The notes below the pieces were generated by a model, which worked only from the letters and a program-made list of their open reading frames with translations, ran no database searches and was not told the origin of the DNA. A stretch of 64,000 bases of DNA from Robiginitalea sp. Lineage in GTDB: Bacteria; Bacteroidota; Bacteroidia; Flavobacteriales; Flavobacteriaceae. The translations under genes and the position numbers were made by a program. Shown piece after piece: positions 18,692 through 28,577 of this stretch (position 1 is the first letter of the stretch; every line of letters starts with the position of its first letter). Location of the stretch: positions 1-64,000 of the forward strand of contig JAHECA010000017.1 of NCBI GenBank assembly GCA_024642005.1. Reading direction: 5' to 3'.

Positions 18692-20809
18692 ATGAAGAGA
18701 AAATTGCTGATTGCCTTCCTGGTTCCCCTGATTGCTGTGGCATCCTGCAGCTTCACCAACCGCTCCTTTGAAAACGACGATCGCGACAAACTGTTGCTCG
18801 ACCTGATAACCTATGTGCTGGAGCGTGGACATTACGAACCCAAGGATATAGACGATGATTTTTCGGCGAGCGTTTACGAAGATTTTATCGACATCATCGA
18901 CCCGACCAAGCGCTACTTCCTGAAATCGGACATCGAGGAATTTGAACAGTACAGGTTCCAGATCGACGACCAGATCCGCAATACCGACATCAGTTTCTTC
19001 AACCTGGTATACGACCGCCTGATGCAACGCATGCAGGAGGCCCGCGACCTGTACAGGGAAGTCTTGGCGCAGCCTTTCGATTTCTCGGAGAAGGAAGCTA
19101 TTGAAATCGATTACGAGAAGCAGGCCTACGCCGCCAACAAGAAAGAGCTCTCGGAGCGCTGGAGGAAGCAGCTCAAGTACTCCGCTATCGGCACTTACGA
19201 CTCCAAGATGAGCCTTTCGGAAAGCGGGGAAGGGGAACGCCTGACCGTATCGCAGGCAGAAGAGGCGGCCCGTGAGGCAACCCTGAAGAACCTGGATGAA
19301 TTTTACGTATTCGTAGACGACCTGGAGCGCAAAGATTGGTTTGTGCAGTACCTCAATACCATCGTGGACGAATTTGACCCCCACACGTATTACTTTGCCC
19401 CCGACGACAAAGAGCGCTTCGACATGAGTATGTCGGGCAAGTTCGAAGGGATTGGCGCCCGCCTGCAAAAACAGCCGGAAGGGGCCAAGATCGTGGAAAT
19501 CATTTCCGGCGGACCGGTCTGGAGAGACCAGCGTCTTGAAGTTGGGGACGAGATCCTTAAAGTAGGACAGCCCGGGGAATCTCCGGTCAATATCGTGGGG
19601 ATGCGCCTCGACGATGCCATCAAGCTGATCAAGGGCCCGAAAGGCACCAAGGTAGACCTGACCGTGCGCAAGGTCGACGGCACTATTGAGGAAATCTCCC
19701 TGACCCGTGACGTGGTGGAGCTGGAGGAATCTTTCGCCAAATCGGCTACCGTGATCAAAGACGGCTACAAATACGGACTGATTAACCTGCCCAAGTTTTA
19801 CGTCGATTTTGACGACTACAGCGAGCGCAATGCCGCCACCGATGTGGCCAAGGAAATCGAACGGCTGAAGGAAGAAGGCATGCAGGGCCTGATCCTGGAC
19901 CTGCGCGACAACGGGGGAGGATCCCTGAAAACCGTTGTGGAAATGGCGGGACTGTTTATCAAAGACGGACCGATTGTACAGGTTCGCTCTTCAGCCAACG
20001 ACAAAGAGGTATACGACGATAAGGACGAACGCATCCAGTGGGACGGCCCCCTGGTAATTTTGGTGAACGAACTTTCGGCCTCGGCCTCCGAAATTTTGGC
20101 AGCTGCCATGCAAGACTACGGGCGCGCCGTGATAATCGGCAGCGAGCAGACTTTCGGGAAAGGCACCGTACAGAATGTGATTCCGCTTGAAAACATCGTT
20201 CGGAGCAACGAGCATGGCGACCTGGGCGCCATCAAGCTCACTACCCAGAAATTTTACCGCATCAACGGGGGGTCTACCCAGTTGGAAGGGGTGAAGAGCG
20301 ACGTGGTGGTGCCAGACCGCTACAGCTACATCGACCTGGGCGAACGCGACCAGGCGAACCCCCTGCAATGGGATAAGATCGAACCTGCCAAGTACCAGCC
20401 CTGGAACGGCTATATCGATTTTGAGGCAACCATCGCCCACTCGGCTGAGCGGATGAAAAACCACCCGCAGATTGCCCTGATCGAAGAAAATGCCCGTTGG
20501 CTGAAGGAGCAGCAGGATGAAACCCGGATACCCCTTAACTACGAAGAGTACCGGAAAACCGAACAGGAGAACAAAGAGCGTTCCCAGTATTTCAAATCCA
20601 TGATGAAGTACGATTCGCACCTCTCGTTCAGTTCCCTGAAGTACGAGCAGGACCTCTTTACCCAAGATTCAGTGCTGCGCGAGAAGCGCGACCGCTGGCA
20701 CCAAAGCCTGGCTCAGGATGTATACGTGGAAGAAGCCATCAACGTCTTGGAAGACCTGAAAATAAACCATTTCAAAAAAGATCGTCTGGCCAGCCGCCTA
20801 CGTGATTAA
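18692..20809 (+). CDS. Carboxy-terminal processing peptidase (tail-specific protease, PDZ + S41)
   Basis: DPHTYYFAPDDKERF; PDZ GIGARLQ..GGPVWRDQRLEVGDEILKV; LILDLRDNGGGSL; NELSASASEILAAAMQDYGRAVIIGSEQTFGKGTVQ. Confidence 0.95.
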   Translation: MKRKLLIAFLVPLIAVASCSFTNRSFENDDRDKLLLDLITYVLERGHYEPKDIDDDFSASVYEDFIDIIDPTKRYFLKSDIEEFEQYRFQIDDQIRNTDISFFNLVYDRLMQRMQEARDLYREVLAQPFDFSEKEAIEIDYEKQAYAANKKELSERWRKQLKYSAIGTYDSKMSLSESGEGERLTVSQAEEAAREATLKNLDEFYVFVDDLERKDWFVQYLNTIVDEFDPHTYYFAPDDKERFDMSMSGKFEGIGARLQKQPEGAKIVEIISGGPVWRDQRLEVGDEILKVGQPGESPVNIVGMRLDDAIKLIKGPKGTKVDLTVRKVDGTIEEISLTRDVVELEESFAKSATVIKDGYKYGLINLPKFYVDFDDYSERNAATDVAKEIERLKEEGMQGLILDLRDNGGGSLKTVVEMAGLFIKDGPIVQVRSSANDKEVYDDKDERIQWDGPLVILVNELSASASEILAAAMQDYGRAVIIGSEQTFGKGTVQNVIPLENIVRSNEHGDLGAIKLTTQKFYRINGGSTQLEGVKSDVVVPDRYSYIDLGERDQANPLQWDKIEPAKYQPWNGYIDFEATIAHSAERMKNHPQIALIEENARWLKEQQDETRIPLNYEEYRKTEQENKERSQYFKSMMKYDSHLSFSSLKYEQDLFTQDSVLREKRDRWHQSLAQDVYVEEAINVLEDLKINHFKKDRLASRLRD

Positions 20810-20833
20810 GCAGCGCTGCTGTTGACCGGACAG

Positions 20834-20870
20834 ACAAACCCAGGCCCCAAAGCCTGGGTTTGTTTTTTTG
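20834..20870. terminator. Hairpin terminator between convergent genes
   Basis: acaaacccaggccccaaagcctgggtttgttttttt. Confidence 0.88.
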
Positions 20871-20875
20871 CCGGC

Positions 20876-21427
20876 TCAGGGGGCCGGGTCTTTCAATAGC
20901 CCGGCAAATCCTTCCCGCAATTTTTTGACCTTGGGGTCGATTACGACGCGGCAGTACCCCTGCTCCGGGTGTTGGTTGTAGTAATCGAAGTGTTCAGCCT
21001 CGGCCGGGTGGAAATTGGAAAGCGGGGCGATTTCGGTGACGATGGGGTCGTTGTAATAGGCCTGCAGCCTGCTGATAACTTCCCGGGCTGTTTGCTGCTG
21101 CCCGGCGTCGTGGTAAAAGATGACCGAACGGTACTGGGTGCCCCTATCGGCCCCCTGCCGGTTCAGGGTGGTGGGGTCGTGCGTGGCCATGAAAACAGTT
21201 AACAGGTCGCTATAAGCGATTAGCTGCGGGTCGAAGACCACGCGCACCACTTCGGCGTGGCCGGTGAGGCCCGAACAGACCTCCCGGTAGGTCGGAGTGC
21301 CGGGGACCGTTCCGCCGGCATACCCGGGGAAGACCCGCTGCACACCTTTCAGGCGCTGTAAAACAGCCTCTGTGCACCAGAAACACCCCCCGCCCAGCGT
21401 GGCTTCGGCGTGCCTTTCAGGAAGCAT
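20876..21427 (-). CDS. msrA: Peptide-methionine (S)-S-oxide reductase
   Basis: EATLGGGCFWCTEAVLQRLKGV; GYAGGTVPGTPTYREVCSGLTGHAEVV. Confidence 0.95.
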   Translation of the reverse strand: MLPERHAEATLGGGCFWCTEAVLQRLKGVQRVFPGYAGGTVPGTPTYREVCSGLTGHAEVVRVVFDPQLIAYSDLLTVFMATHDPTTLNRQGADRGTQYRSVIFYHDAGQQQTAREVISRLQAYYNDPIVTEIAPLSNFHPAEAEHFDYYNQHPEQGYCRVVIDPKVKKLREGFAGLLKDPAP

Positions 21428-21881
21428 CCTTTGCGGCTTTATCCAGCTCCAAAGCCAGGGAATTCATGCAATAGCGCAGCCCGCCTGGAGACGGCCCGTC
21501 GGGGAAAACATGCCCCAGGTGGGCATCGCAGGTATTGCAGAGGGTCTCTACCCGAATCATTCCGAGCGAAGTATCCTTCCGGTATCGTATGGCGTTTTCG
21601 CGAATGGGCTGCGTAAAGCTGGGCCAGCCCGTTCCCGAATCGAATTTGATGGTGGAATCGAACAGGGGTTCGCCGCAGCAGACGCATTTGTAGATGCCGG
21701 GCTCGTACGAAGAGCAGAGGGCCCCGGAATGAGGGGCTTCGGTGCCGTGTGCCCGGGTAATGCGGAATTGTTCCGGGCTGAGTTGGGCCTGCCATTGCTC
21801 CGGGCTTTTTTCAACACGCCTGTCGGGCTGGGGGTTGCCGTGGGTGGCGAAGTGGATGATGTCTTTCCAGGTAAGGGTCAT
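21417..21881 (-). CDS. msrB: Peptide-methionine (R)-S-oxide reductase
   Basis: YKCVCCGEPLFDSTIKFDSGTGWPSF; CNTCDAHLGHVFPDGPSPGGLRYCMNSLAL. Start set at MTLTWKD. Confidence 0.94.
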   Translation of the reverse strand: MTLTWKDIIHFATHGNPQPDRRVEKSPEQWQAQLSPEQFRITRAHGTEAPHSGALCSSYEPGIYKCVCCGEPLFDSTIKFDSGTGWPSFTQPIRENAIRYRKDTSLGMIRVETLCNTCDAHLGHVFPDGPSPGGLRYCMNSLALELDKAAKDAS

Positions 21882-22102
21882 GTTTTCTGTGTATAGATGC
21901 GGCACTTTTTTTTTAAAGGGGTTACCCTCCCTGCCCACCCCCGGCAACAAGATCGCCCATTCCCCTGCGACTCCCCATCGGGAAACCAGGATAGCGGGCT
22001 TTCGTTGCACCCCGGGTTGGAGCGGTTTTCTGCTCCAACAGTCGTAAAAACCAGGGCAGGCTTACAGTGCGCTGCAGCTGCAAAATACCCTAAATTTGTG
22101 TC

Positions 22103-22921
22103 ATGTCGCTGACTTCCCAACAAAAAAACCGGCTCCTGTACGCCTTGCTCATGACCGCCTGTATTTTTGGTTTCTGGTGGTTTGAGAATTACTACACCCC
22201 CGACCCATATGGGTCGGGGGGGCAAATCGAGGCGGGCTCAGACCTGCCGGAAGCCTGGGTGCCCGATTACAAGGGAGGGGAGGCCGTACAACACGACTTT
22301 TACCGTCTTTCGTACGCCGAGGCCTACGAGCAGGCGGCCTGGGTGGCCTATATTTTGCGACCCGGGCAATTGACCGATCAGGATCGGGAGCGGCCATTCT
22401 TTGTGGAAGACCCGCTTGTCTCGACCCATTCGGCCGATTGGCGGAACTACCGGGGGTCGGGCTATGACCGGGGCCATCTCTGCCCGGCCGGGGATATGCG
22501 CTTTTCGGAGGCCGCCTACAACCAAACCTTTTACACAAGCAACATCAGCCCGCAAAACCGGGAATTCAACGCCGGGCTGTGGAACGATCTCGAGATGCAG
22601 GTGCGCCGCTGGTGCAAGCGTTACGGCCCACTTTGTATCATTACCGGGGGCATCCTCGAGCCGGGCCTGCCTGCCATAGGCGAAGAAGACGTAGCGGTGC
22701 CATCCCGGTTTTTCAAAGTGGTGGCCCGGGAAGGGCCCAACGGCATTTCCGTGTTGGCCTTCCTCATGGAGAACCGCCCGTCGAATGCCGCCCTGGAAAC
22801 TTTCCTGGTACCCCTGGACCAGGTGGAGGCCCTTAGTGGCATCGAATTCTTTCCGGGGCTCCCCGAGGCGCAACAACATGAGCTGGAGGCAACCGTACAG
22901 GCCGAAGGCTGGGGGTTTTAA
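22103..22921 (+). CDS. DNA/RNA non-specific endonuclease with N-terminal signal anchor
   Basis: DRGHLCPAGDMRFSEAAYNQTFYTSNISPQNREFNAGLWNDLE (betabetaalpha-Me DRGH motif). Confidence 0.92.
   Translation: MSLTSQQKNRLLYALLMTACIFGFWWFENYYTPDPYGSGGQIEAGSDLPEAWVPDYKGGEAVQHDFYRLSYAEAYEQAAWVAYILRPGQLTDQDRERPFFVEDPLVSTHSADWRNYRGSGYDRGHLCPAGDMRFSEAAYNQTFYTSNISPQNREFNAGLWNDLEMQVRRWCKRYGPLCIITGGILEPGLPAIGEEDVAVPSRFFKVVAREGPNGISVLAFLMENRPSNAALETFLVPLDQVEALSGIEFFPGLPEAQQHELEATVQAEGWGF
22197..22220. repeat. 24-bp perfect palindrome inside the nuclease CDS
   Basis: cccccgacccatatgggtcggggg equals its own reverse complement. Confidence 0.95.
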
Positions 22922-24201
22922 GAATACTCGTTCAGGCGGTTGGCATCCAGCCTCAGGAAGATAAAGAGCAGCATCGTAAAGCCGATTAGGGAAGAGCCCC
23001 CGTAGCTGAAGAAGGGCAAGGGAATACCTATGGTCGGCAATACCCCGATAACCATACCGATATTGATGAAGTAGTGGATCAGCAAAATGGAAACCACCCC
23101 GTAACCGTACATGCGGCTGAAAGGGTTTCGCTGCCGCTCGGCCAGGTACAGCAGCCGCAGCAGCAATACCGTAAACAGGAGCACTACGACCGAGGTACCC
23201 GCAAAGCCCCATTCTTCGCCCACGGTGGTAAAGATATAGTCTGAATGCTGCTCGGGCACAAAGTCGCCCTTGGTACGGGTGCCTTCCAGAAATCCTTTTC
23301 CCCAGAGCCCGCCGGCCTCGATGGCCTTTTCAGACTGGTACGTGTTATAACCGATGGTCTTGCGTATTTCCTCCAGTTTCTCCGGGTCCTTTTCAAGCCG
23401 CAGCCAGAGGCTGAACCGGTCGCGGTGGCGTTGTTCAAACACCTTCTCAAAGACAAACCGAACCGATAGCGAAAAAACCAGAGTCCCCAGCGCCAGGCCC
23501 AGCACCGGCAGCAGGGGTATTTTGTAACTGGACTTCTTCAGCATGTAAAAAATCAGGATTAACAGGCCCATGCCGATAACCACCCAAACCGTGCCGAACA
23601 TGAGGGTGGTGATGAACAGGACGATGGCCAGAAGGGCCAGCAGCAGGTACCAAATGGGGAGCCCTTCTCGGAACAACACGAAGACCAGGGCAAAGAAAAC
23701 CAGGGCGCTCCCGGGGTCGGGCTGGGGAATGATAAGCAGGGCGGGGAGCACGATAATCAGCAAGGCGTACAACTGGTCTTTCCTGCGCTTGATATCGGTC
23801 TGGATGTCGCTCAGGTATTTTGCCAGCGCAAGGGCCGTGGCAGTCTTGGCAAGTTCTGAGGGCTGCAGGTTGAAAAAGCCCAGGTCGTACCAGGAAGTGG
23901 CCCCGGAGATGGTTTTCCCGAAGAGGAAAAGGCCCAGCAACAATACCAGGGCTATCAAATAGAACAGGCTCGAAAACCGCTCGTAAAAAGAAGCTTCCAG
24001 GCCCATAACCAGCACAATGGCCAGGAAGCTAAAACCGATAAAGGCCAGTTGTTTTCCATAGAGCTGGCTCATGTCGAAGAGGGACCCCCCGTCCTGAGAA
24101 AAAGTGCTGGAGTATATATTCACCCAGCCGATGGCCACCAACAGCACGAAGATCAGTACAGAAAGCCAATCGATTCGCCTTAGGATGCTGCTACCAAGCA
24201 T
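22918..24201 (-). CDS. rodA: Rod shape-determining protein RodA (SEDS)
   Basis: SEDS multi-TM; LQPSELAKTATALALAKYL; FIFTTVGEEWGF-like and GIPLPFFSYGGSSL. Confidence 0.95.
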   Translation of the reverse strand: MLGSSILRRIDWLSVLIFVLLVAIGWVNIYSSTFSQDGGSLFDMSQLYGKQLAFIGFSFLAIVLVMGLEASFYERFSSLFYLIALVLLLGLFLFGKTISGATSWYDLGFFNLQPSELAKTATALALAKYLSDIQTDIKRRKDQLYALLIIVLPALLIIPQPDPGSALVFFALVFVLFREGLPIWYLLLALLAIVLFITTLMFGTVWVVIGMGLLILIFYMLKKSSYKIPLLPVLGLALGTLVFSLSVRFVFEKVFEQRHRDRFSLWLRLEKDPEKLEEIRKTIGYNTYQSEKAIEAGGLWGKGFLEGTRTKGDFVPEQHSDYIFTTVGEEWGFAGTSVVVLLFTVLLLRLLYLAERQRNPFSRMYGYGVVSILLIHYFINIGMVIGVLPTIGIPLPFFSYGGSSLIGFTMLLFIFLRLDANRLNEYS

Positions 24202-26065
24202 GTTCGTTTATCTCAAATTTTTCTCCGCTGTAGGGTTTGGCGTATTCGGCCTCCAGCGTTTTTTCGAGCATCCGTTTTTCAAGGTCTGTGCGGCTAATAG
24301 TGCCCTTCAGGTACTTTTCGATCATAAGGGAAGCGATATGACCGGCATAGCGCGCCCCGAAGTAGCCGTGTTCAATATAGACCGCCAGGGCAATCTTGGG
24401 CTTGTCGACCGGGGCGAAAGCGATAAAGAGGGAGTGGTCGGTTAGCTGGGTGCGAACCCCGTCTATGCGGGTATAGTTCTCCACAGTCCCTGTTTTTCCG
24501 GCTATGTCGATGCCCGGAATGCGTAGGTTGTATGCCGTACCCTTGTTGTAGACATCTGCCATCCCCTCGACCACAGGTTCGAAATACTGAGGTTCGATGG
24601 TGGTGTATTTTCTTTCCGTAAAGTTGGGGTAGTCGTTCTCGATGTCTTTCCCGTTAACCTTCTTAATCAGGTGAGGGGTGCGATACCAGCCCCTGTTGGC
24701 AACGGCGGCTACCATATTGGCGAGCTGTATCGGGGTGGCAGCCACCTCGCCCTGCCCGATGGCATTCGAGATAATGTAACTGGAAGACCACCGGCCGTCG
24801 CCGTACACCCGGTCGTAGTATTCCTTGTTGGGGATGCGGCCTTTTCTGCCCGTCGGCAGGTCGTACCCAAGGTAATCGCCCAGGCCGAAGCTGCGCATGT
24901 GCTTTTCCCACACATCCATGGCCATGTCGGTGGTCTCGAATTTCTCGTAGAACTTTCGGAAGGTGCCGGCAAAATAGGCATTGCACGATTTGAAAATGCC
25001 GCTGTTCATGGTGCGTACCCCGCCACCACAGTGGCATCCGCGCAATTTGTTCCCCACGTAAAAGCCGTGGTAACAATGGAAGCTGGTCTCGGGGGTAATA
25101 ACCCCTTCCTGAAGGGCCGCCAGGGCATTGAGGATCTTGAAGGGGGAACCCGGGGAGGGTTCGGCCAAAATGGAGCGGTCCCAGGTGGGCTTGGCAATGG
25201 TGTCGTAGTGGAGCTTGCTGTAATTCTGGGAGCGCTCGCGCCCAACCAGCAGCGAGGGCTGGTAGGTGGGCCCCGAGATCAGGGCCAGAATCTCGCCCGA
25301 CTCGGGCTCGATGGCCACCACCCCGCCCCGTTTGCCGTTCATGAGCAGTTCGCCGTATTCCTGCAGGGTTTTGTCAATAGTGATGCTGATCTCGGTGCCC
25401 GGCTCGGGCAGGGTGTCGAGGGTACCTTCTTTATAGGGCCCGATGTCGCGGTTGTACCGGTCTTTCTGGATCATTTTAACCCCCTTGCGACCCCTGAGGA
25501 GATCTTCGTATTCTTTCTCAATACCTGTGCGGCCGGTGAGCTCCCCCTGGGAATAATAGGGATTGCGCTGCAGGTCCCATTCGTTCACCTCGCTGATGTA
25601 CCCCAGCACGTTGGCCCCGGCAGGTGTCTTGTAGTCGCGCAGCGAGCGCTTTTCGATATAAAAACCCTTGTATTTGCGCATTTTCTCCTGCAAGCCGGCA
25701 TAGTCTTCCTTGGAAAGCTGCGGCACGAGTACCGAGGGGAGGCGGGGGGAATAGACACGCGCCTTGCGTAGTTGTTCGCGGAACTTCTCGGGGGTGATGT
25801 CGAGCAGGGAGCAGAATTCAAGGGTATCGAGGGGCTGCACCTCGCGGGGAATCACCATAACGTCGTATGCCGGCTGGTTGGCAACCAGGAGCTCCCCGTG
25901 GCGGTCGTAGATGTACCCCCTTTCGGGATAGTCGTATACCAGCTTGATGGCCGGGTCTTCCAGCACCTGGTCTTGGGAAAGCCGGAACAGCTGCAAATAG
26001 GAGAGCCTGCCGATAAAGGTAACCCCTATCAGAATGATCATGGAAGTGAGAACCAGCTTCTTCAT
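24191..26065 (-). CDS. mrdA: Penicillin-binding protein 2
   Basis: YIYDRHGELLVANQPAYDVMVIP; GEILALISGPTYQP; EPSPGSPFKILNA; GKTGTVEN. Confidence 0.94.
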   Translation of the reverse strand: MKKLVLTSMIILIGVTFIGRLSYLQLFRLSQDQVLEDPAIKLVYDYPERGYIYDRHGELLVANQPAYDVMVIPREVQPLDTLEFCSLLDITPEKFREQLRKARVYSPRLPSVLVPQLSKEDYAGLQEKMRKYKGFYIEKRSLRDYKTPAGANVLGYISEVNEWDLQRNPYYSQGELTGRTGIEKEYEDLLRGRKGVKMIQKDRYNRDIGPYKEGTLDTLPEPGTEISITIDKTLQEYGELLMNGKRGGVVAIEPESGEILALISGPTYQPSLLVGRERSQNYSKLHYDTIAKPTWDRSILAEPSPGSPFKILNALAALQEGVITPETSFHCYHGFYVGNKLRGCHCGGGVRTMNSGIFKSCNAYFAGTFRKFYEKFETTDMAMDVWEKHMRSFGLGDYLGYDLPTGRKGRIPNKEYYDRVYGDGRWSSSYIISNAIGQGEVAATPIQLANMVAAVANRGWYRTPHLIKKVNGKDIENDYPNFTERKYTTIEPQYFEPVVEGMADVYNKGTAYNLRIPGIDIAGKTGTVENYTRIDGVRTQLTDHSLFIAFAPVDKPKIALAVYIEHGYFGARYAGHIASLMIEKYLKGTISRTDLEKRMLEKTLEAEYAKPYSGEKFEINEHAW

Positions 26066-26127
26066 GTGCAGGCAGCCGAATTGCTCCGGGTTAAATAATG
26101 CGTTTTATTAGGGCGGTCGGCCCGGTA

Positions 26128-26634
26128 TTACTCCTTGCGCGCGGCAAAGAGAGAGGCCAGTATAACCGAAAAGAAAAAGGTTGTCAGGCCGGTCAGTACC
26201 ACCCGTTTCAAAATTAACAGCAAATTCGACAAACTAAAAATTTCCAGGGTAAAGAAAACCAGGTGGTGTATCGCAATCAATAACGCCAAAAAGGTGAATT
26301 GTTGTACGTGGGTGGAGTTGGAAAGCCTGAAATTCTGGAATTCCAGGTTTACCCCGAACACAAAGCGCATGAGCGCAGGCCTGGCAAAAGCCGCAGTAAG
26401 GGAGGCTGCCGCGTGCATGGCCATGGTGTCTGAGAAAAGGTCTATGGTAAAACCGAGCAAAAAGGCAATACCCAGAAAAAGGGTGCGCCCCTCCCGTACC
26501 GGGTACCAGTACAGGAATAAAATGTAGACCATCGGGTTCAACTGGCCAAACAGGTTCAGCCGGTTGAATATGAGAACCTGCAGCAGCACCAGCCCTACAA
26601 ATCGGAGAATCAATAAGAAAAATCGACTACTCAT
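26128..26634 (-). CDS. mreD: Rod shape-determining protein MreD
   Basis: Small multi-TM protein between mreC and mrdA. Confidence 0.88.
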   Translation of the reverse strand: MSSRFFLLILRFVGLVLLQVLIFNRLNLFGQLNPMVYILFLYWYPVREGRTLFLGIAFLLGFTIDLFSDTMAMHAAASLTAAFARPALMRFVFGVNLEFQNFRLSNSTHVQQFTFLALLIAIHHLVFFTLEIFSLSNLLLILKRVVLTGLTTFFFSVILASLFAARKE

Positions 26635-27442
26635 TGCCTATCTCTGATTCGAGTTGCAGAATTTCAGGCCGGTGTCGGTTGCGGATCACGTAGGCCTGCT
26701 TCAGGTTGGTCATATCATTGAAGAGCCTTACGTCTATCTGGTAAAAGCTCTGCGATTCATTCAGGTCGAAGGCCTCGATGGTGCCGATCGGGATGTTTTC
26801 CGGAAATATGCTCGACATGGCCCCGGTAACAATGGTATCGCCTACATGCAGGGTTACCAGGCGGGGGATGTCTTCGAGCTGCACCAGTTGGTGGTCGGCC
26901 CGGTTCCAGGTCAGGGAGCCGAAGTACCCGGTGCCGGCAATTTTGGCATTGATGTTCGATTTGGTGTTCAGCACGCTTTGTACCGAGGCATACCCGGAGC
27001 TGGTGCGTTCCACGATCCCCAGAATGCCGCGGGAGGTAATGACCCCCATGTCTTGCACGATGCCGTCGCGGCTCCCCCGGTTCAGGGTAATGTAGTTGTT
27101 TGCCGAAGCGAAGCTGTTCTTGATGATTTGGGCCGAAAGCACCTCGTAATCGACAGCCGAAGTGTCCATCTCCACGCTGTCCGGCGCCTGCCGGTTAAAC
27201 AGCAGCCTGCGCAGCCGACGGTTCTCTTCCAGGAGCTGCTCGTTTTCGGCCCTCAGGTCGAAGTAGCTGTTCACCGAAAAAGAGGCTCCGTACAGGGTGC
27301 CGCTGAGCCAGCTGGCCGAGTTGAAATAGCGGGAACGGTGGTAAGCGTTGTTCTGGACCGTGAGCACCAGGGCTATAAAAAGCAGGAACAGGTAGAACAG
27401 GGCGATCTTATTCCTTAAGATGAACTTGATGATCCTTTGCAT
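26627..27442 (-). CDS. mreC: Rod shape-determining protein MreC
   Basis: N-terminal TM, coiled-coil ENEQLLEENRRLRRLL, NYITLNRGSRDGIVQDMGVITSRGILGIV. Confidence 0.94.
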   Translation of the reverse strand: MQRIIKFILRNKIALFYLFLLFIALVLTVQNNAYHRSRYFNSASWLSGTLYGASFSVNSYFDLRAENEQLLEENRRLRRLLFNRQAPDSVEMDTSAVDYEVLSAQIIKNSFASANNYITLNRGSRDGIVQDMGVITSRGILGIVERTSSGYASVQSVLNTKSNINAKIAGTGYFGSLTWNRADHQLVQLEDIPRLVTLHVGDTIVTGAMSSIFPENIPIGTIEAFDLNESQSFYQIDVRLFNDMTNLKQAYVIRNRHRPEILQLESEIGNE

Positions 27443-27491
27443 GCAACTGCTCTGTTGAGGGGGCCCCTTCCCCAGGAGTCAGGCCCGGCCC

Positions 27492-28520
27492 TTACTTGAT
27501 GAGTATGCTCTTGTAGCGCTCCAGGTTCTTCAGGGCGATCCCCGTGCCGCGCACCACCGCGCGCAGCGGGTCTTCGGCAATGTAAACAGGAAGGTCGGTC
27601 TTCTGGGAAAGCCTGCGGTCGAGCCCGCGGAGCATGGAACCGCCACCGGCCATGTAAATACCGGTGTTGTATATGTCTGCAGCCAGTTCGGGCGGGGTTT
27701 GTGACAGGGTTTCCATCACGGCGTCTTCGACCCGCAAAATCGATTTGTCAAGTGCCTTGGCGATTTCCCGGTACGAGATGGAGACCTGTTTGGGTTTGCC
27801 GGTGAGCAGGTCGCGCCCCTGTACCGACATCTCGTTCGGCGGGTTCTGCAATTCCTCCGTGGCAGAGCCGATGCTGATCTTGATGTTTTCGGCCGTGCTC
27901 TCCCCCACGTAAAGGTTGTGCTGGGTGCGCATGTAGTAGATGATGTCGTTGGTGAACACATCTCCCGCAATCTTCACCGACTTGTCGCATACAATGCCCC
28001 CCAGGGCGATCACGGCAATTTCGGTGGTTCCGCCCCCGATATCCACAATCATGTTGCCCTTGGGCTGCATGATATCCAGGCCGATCCCGATGGCTGCCGC
28101 CATAGGCTCGTGAATCAGGTATACTTCCTTTCCGTTAACGCGTTCGGCCGATTCCTTTACGGCCCGCATTTCCACCTCGGTAATGCCGGAGGGGATGCAG
28201 ATGACCATGCGCAGGGCGGGAGGGAACCATTTTTTCTTGAGGGCCGGGATGTTCTTGATGAACATGTTGATCATCTTTTCTGAAGCGTCGAAATCGGCGA
28301 TAACCCCATCTTTCAGCGGGCGGATGGTCTTGATGTTTTCGTGGGTCTTGCCCTGCATCATGTTTGCCTCGCGGCCCACTGCGATGATTTTTCCGGATAT
28401 CCGGTCGCGTGCGACAATGGAAGGACTGTCTACAACCACCTTGTCATCGTGAATAATGAGGGTGTTGGCTGTCCCGAGGTCAATGGCGATTTCCTCGGTC
28501 AAGAAATCAAAAAATCCCAT
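27492..28520 (-). CDS. mreB: Rod shape-determining protein MreB
   Basis: IAIDLGTANTLIIHDDKVVVDSPSIVA; MIVDIGGGTTEIAVIALGGIV; GGGSMLRGLDRRLS. Confidence 0.97.
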   Translation of the reverse strand: MGFFDFLTEEIAIDLGTANTLIIHDDKVVVDSPSIVARDRISGKIIAVGREANMMQGKTHENIKTIRPLKDGVIADFDASEKMINMFIKNIPALKKKWFPPALRMVICIPSGITEVEMRAVKESAERVNGKEVYLIHEPMAAAIGIGLDIMQPKGNMIVDIGGGTTEIAVIALGGIVCDKSVKIAGDVFTNDIIYYMRTQHNLYVGESTAENIKISIGSATEELQNPPNEMSVQGRDLLTGKPKQVSISYREIAKALDKSILRVEDAVMETLSQTPPELAADIYNTGIYMAGGGSMLRGLDRRLSQKTDLPVYIAEDPLRAVVRGTGIALKNLERYKSILIK

Positions 28521-28577
28521 TCAGAAAAGCTTAGGCGCCCGATGACCGGGCGAATTTTACCGACAAAAGTAGTGAAA

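Noticed and set aside
18505-18771. 88-aa plus-strand ORF between lpxB region and the processing protease
   Set aside because: Runs out of frame into the protease CDS; no domain signature.
21297-21896. 199-aa plus-strand ORF opposite msrA/msrB
   Set aside because: Antisense shadow of two well-supported msr genes.
24671-25771. 366-aa ORF antisense to mrdA
   Set aside because: Codon-bias shadow; sense frame is a clear PBP2.
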